The notes under the pieces are model-generated. The model searched no databases. It saw only the letters and a list, made by a program, of their open reading frames with translations, and had not been told where the DNA came from. From Lachnospiraceae bacterium (GTDB lineage: Bacteria > Bacillota > Clostridia > Lachnospirales > Lachnospiraceae), in assembly GCA_017443685.1 (NCBI GenBank), contig JAFSYD010000246.1:1-7561 (forward strand): DNA of 7,561 bases, written 5' to 3'. Made by a program: the position numbers and the translations under genes. Below, piece by piece: positions 5,986-7,561 of the stretch; within the stretch, counting starts at the first letter, position 1; each line of letters begins with the position of its first letter.

Positions 5986-6480
5986 ATGTTTGAAACGTAT
6001 TTGGGAATACCCACGGATTATGTTGTGATCGGGCTCGCTGCCCTGGTGGTGATCCTTTTGATCATTATGATCGTTGACGGCGTTAAGCTTTCCCGCCTGC
6101 GTAAGAAATACGAAGCCTTTATGAGCGGCAGCAATGCGAAGTCTCTGGAAGATTCCCTGATCTTCCGCCTGGAGCAGGTGGATGAGCTTTTGGCAGCAAA
6201 TGCGAAAAACGAGCGGAATATCGAGTCGCTTTTCAAGCGTTCGAAATACAATTTCCAGAAGTTCGGTCTGGTAAAATACGACGCACTGCAGGAAATGGGC
6301 GGGAAGCTGTCTTTTACACTCTGCATGCTTGACGAGCGCAACAACGGATTTGTAATGAATGTTGTCCATAGCCGTGAGGGCTGCTACAGTTATATGAAAG
6401 AGATCATTGACGCGAATGCCGTAGTGACGCTTGCCGCGGAAGAAGAGCAGGCGCTGGAACAGGCTCTGCAGCAGGAGTAG
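5986..6480 (+). CDS. DUF4446 family membrane-anchored protein downstream of parB
   Basis: The function is unknown. The 164-residue protein has one N-terminal transmembrane helix (about residues 12-30, YVVIGLAALVVILLIIMIV) followed by a basic stretch (KLSRLRKKY), so the rest is probably cytoplasmic. A helical, probably coiled-coil region (about 50-85) leads to a compact C-terminal domain containing FGLVKYDALQEMGGKLSFTLCMLDERNNGFVM and HSREGCYSYMKEI, which I recognise as the DUF4446 signature. The gene has AGGAG (5974-5978) seven bases before its ATG and follows parB by 13 bases, so it is the third gene of the parAB operon. From memory, DUF4446 genes often sit after parB in Firmicutes, suggesting a role with segregation or at the membrane near the origin; this is inference from context. 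Family confidence is good, function unassigned. Confidence 0.88.
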   Translation: MFETYLGIPTDYVVIGLAALVVILLIIMIVDGVKLSRLRKKYEAFMSGSNAKSLEDSLIFRLEQVDELLAANAKNERNIESLFKRSKYNFQKFGLVKYDALQEMGGKLSFTLCMLDERNNGFVMNVVHSREGCYSYMKEIIDANAVVTLAAEEEQALEQALQQE

Positions 6481-6497
6481 AATTACTGCCTGCTGTA
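6467..6497 (+). terminator. Hairpin spanning the stop codon of the DUF4446 gene, possible operon end
   Basis: CAGCAGG (6469-6475) pairs with CCTGCTG (6489-6495), the inner AGTA (6476-6479) with TACT (6484-6487), leaving a GAAT loop and one bulged G; two further outer pairs are possible. The stem of 11-13 pairs contains the TAG stop codon. No T run follows (the next bases are TACTCCCCGCG), so it does not meet the rho-independent pattern. It may protect the 3' end or act with Rho. It is the only candidate end signal I see for parA-parB-DUF4446. Confidence 0.35.
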
Positions 6498-6565
6498 CTC
6501 CCCGCGATGAAGCCTCATTCCAAAATGCGCATAGAATGTGACGGAAAAAGGCGCTCAAGTTCAGA

Positions 6566-6594
6566 TTGAAATACCCTGCGGTTTCGTATATAAT
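6566..6594 (+). promoter_or_regulatory. Near-consensus sigma-A promoter placed for leaderless transcription
   Basis: TTGAAA (6566-6571) and a perfect TATAAT (6589-6594) are separated by 17 bases. Only six bases lie between the -10 and the ATG at 6601, so the expected start of transcription (about 7 bases past the -10) coincides with the A of the start codon. An AATGTGAC element shared with the rpsF upstream region lies at 6535-6542. Confidence 0.85.
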
Positions 6595-6600
6595 ACTGTT

Positions 6601-7476
6601 ATGCATAAGTACTTAAGATCAATCGGCTTTAGCCGTATCCGTAAAAGAGAACTGGACGCCCTGTTGTTTGATACGCGGCGTAATCCGGATCATCATATGA
6701 CAGCACTTGATACGGACGGGAATGAATTTGTGGAGTTGCGCCGTGAGATCGCACCCGATATGGGTCTTGCGATGCGTGGTGTATACAATGATGACGGGCA
6801 TTTCGATATGGATTATTATTTTCCTTATCGTCTTGGCCGGGAGGTTTCCACGAAAATGCCGATCGAGGTAGTACGTGCATCTGACCGGGAGAGTTATCTC
6901 GGGCTCTGTGATGACTTGCGGCTGGGTGTGGACCTGATCTTTTTCGTTCAGGATATGCTGATGATCTTAGAATCCGAGCAGCGTGGCCAGAAAGTGGTAG
7001 ATTTTGGCGGTGTTGTATTATCCGCGCTTTCTGCCGAAGGAAGGATCGTTTTACCGATCTATTCGACGAAAAAGCAAATGGAGCGTGTGCAAAGGCGCCA
7101 GAACGAAAGGGAAGCGCTGCTGATGGCGGCGCGCGACGGCGACCATGATGCATACGAAGAGCTTTCGATCGATGATATGGATATGTATGCGATGATCTCG
7201 AAGCGGGTGGAGACGGAGGATGTGCTGTCGATCGTCAATTCCTACTTTATGCCGAAGGGGATAGAAAGCGACAAGTATTCCATTCTCGGAGAGATCATAG
7301 AGCAGAAGGTCGTGGTGAATCACCACACAGCGGAAACGCTTTACGTATTAAAGCTTAACTGCAACAACATCATCTTTGACGTAACGATCAACGAAGCCGA
7401 TCTTTTGGGTGAGCCGATGGTCGGGCGGCGTTTTAAGGGCGATGTTTGGATGCAGGGCAGGGTGAAAGCGTATTAG
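6601..7476 (+). CDS. DUF3881-like protein of unknown function, probably from a leaderless mRNA
   Basis: The function is unknown. The 291-residue soluble protein starts MHKYLRSIGFSRIRKREL and ends with GRRFKGDVWMQGRVKAY; from memory these ends match the DUF3881 family found in Lachnospiraceae. It is rich in acidic residues and has no signal peptide or transmembrane helix. Residues about 115-170 form a hydrophobic core (DLIFFVQDMLMIL, GGVVLSALSAEGRIVLPIY), followed by a charged helical linker (about 157-190). No catalytic motif is recognisable. The in-frame GTG at 6538 is rejected because it lies upstream of the promoter and has no ribosome binding site. ATG 6601 also has no ribosome binding site, in contrast to every other complete gene here, and sits where the transcript should begin. 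A tRNA-Arg gene starts 11 bases after the stop. Coding status is firm, family name moderately so. Confidence 0.85.
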   Translation: MHKYLRSIGFSRIRKRELDALLFDTRRNPDHHMTALDTDGNEFVELRREIAPDMGLAMRGVYNDDGHFDMDYYFPYRLGREVSTKMPIEVVRASDRESYLGLCDDLRLGVDLIFFVQDMLMILESEQRGQKVVDFGGVVLSALSAEGRIVLPIYSTKKQMERVQRRQNEREALLMAARDGDHDAYEELSIDDMDMYAMISKRVETEDVLSIVNSYFMPKGIESDKYSILGEIIEQKVVVNHHTAETLYVLKLNCNNIIFDVTINEADLLGEPMVGRRFKGDVWMQGRVKAY

Positions 7477-7487
7477 TATTATATTTT

Positions 7488-7559
7488 GTCTCCTTAGTTA
7501 AATGGATATAACAAGTCCCTCCTAAGGATTAGTTGGGGGTTCGATTCCCTCAGGAGACG
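7488..7559 (+). tRNA. tRNA-Arg, anticodon CCT
   Basis: The cloverleaf folds fully. The acceptor GTCTCCT (7488-7494) pairs with AGGAGAC (7552-7558), with G7559 as discriminator base. The D stem is GTTA/TAAC (7497-7500 and 7509-7512). The anticodon stem AGTCC/GGATT encloses loop CTCCTAA with anticodon CCT at 7521-7523. The four-base variable loop is AGTT, and the T arm is GGGGG-TTCGATT-CCCTC with one G-T pair. It reads the AGG arginine codon. The bases after the discriminator are TC, so CCA is not encoded and must be added enzymatically. No clear promoter of its own lies in the 11-base gap, so it may be cotranscribed with the preceding gene or use a promoter inside it. Confidence 0.96.
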
Positions 7560-7561
7560 TC

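Noticed and set aside
6538..6600. GTG-started N-terminal extension of the DUF3881-like protein
   Set aside because: The promoter -35 and -10 lie inside this stretch, there is no ribosome binding site before the GTG, and the natural N terminus MHKYLRSIGF starts at 6601.
5875..6606. Minus-strand open frame (243 codons) across the parB end and the DUF4446 gene
   Set aside because: It is antisense to two conserved genes, and its His/Gln-rich, low-quality translation has no family resemblance.
1..7561. Shared GGAGACG at the window start (3-9) and at the tRNA end (7553-7559) as attachment site repeats
   Set aside because: The first copy encodes part of the conserved sirtuin sequence and the match is only seven bases, so chance is the better explanation.

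Overview
The window reads as core chromosome of a Gram-positive member of the Clostridia, most likely a Lachnospiraceae species. Supporting signs are the strong AGGAGG-type ribosome binding sites, the zinc-type S18, the soj/spo0J (parAB) pair followed by a DUF4446 protein, and a last gene that looks like the DUF3881 family, which I associate with Lachnospiraceae. All genes lie on the plus strand. Intergenic gaps are short (12 to about 220 bases) and I see no insertion sequence, CRISPR array, phage gene or toxin-antitoxin pair.

Layout: (1) bases 1-591, the 3' part of a sirtuin (NAD-dependent protein deacylase) gene cut by the window edge. (2) 592-808, an intergenic region with a tandem 12-base repeat, an A/T tract placed like an UP element, an extended -10 promoter and a structured leader that may be the S6:S18 autoregulatory RNA. 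(3) 809-1849, the rpsF-ssb-rpsR operon, closed by a hairpin terminator at 1865-1904. (4) 1949-4159, a monocistronic lipoprotein zinc metallopeptidase of family M13. (5) 4287-6480, the parA-parB-DUF4446 operon for chromosome segregation. (6) 6601-7476, a DUF3881-like gene whose near-consensus promoter places the likely transcription start at or within a base or two of the ATG, suggesting a leaderless mRNA. (7) 7488-7559, tRNA-Arg(CCT), only 11 bases after that gene.

How the parts work together: S6 and S18 form a heterodimer on the 30S platform and travel with single-strand DNA binding protein in one of the most conserved bacterial operons. ParA and ParB segregate or organise the replication origin and, in sporulating relatives, regulate initiation of replication. 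The DUF4446 membrane protein is translationally close to parB and may belong to that process.

I did not find a clearly new multi-gene system. The observations most worth a second look are the predicted leaderless transcript next to a tRNA gene, the candidate S6:S18 leader, the repeated AATGTGAC element upstream of two promoters, and the conserved uncharacterised partner of ParAB.
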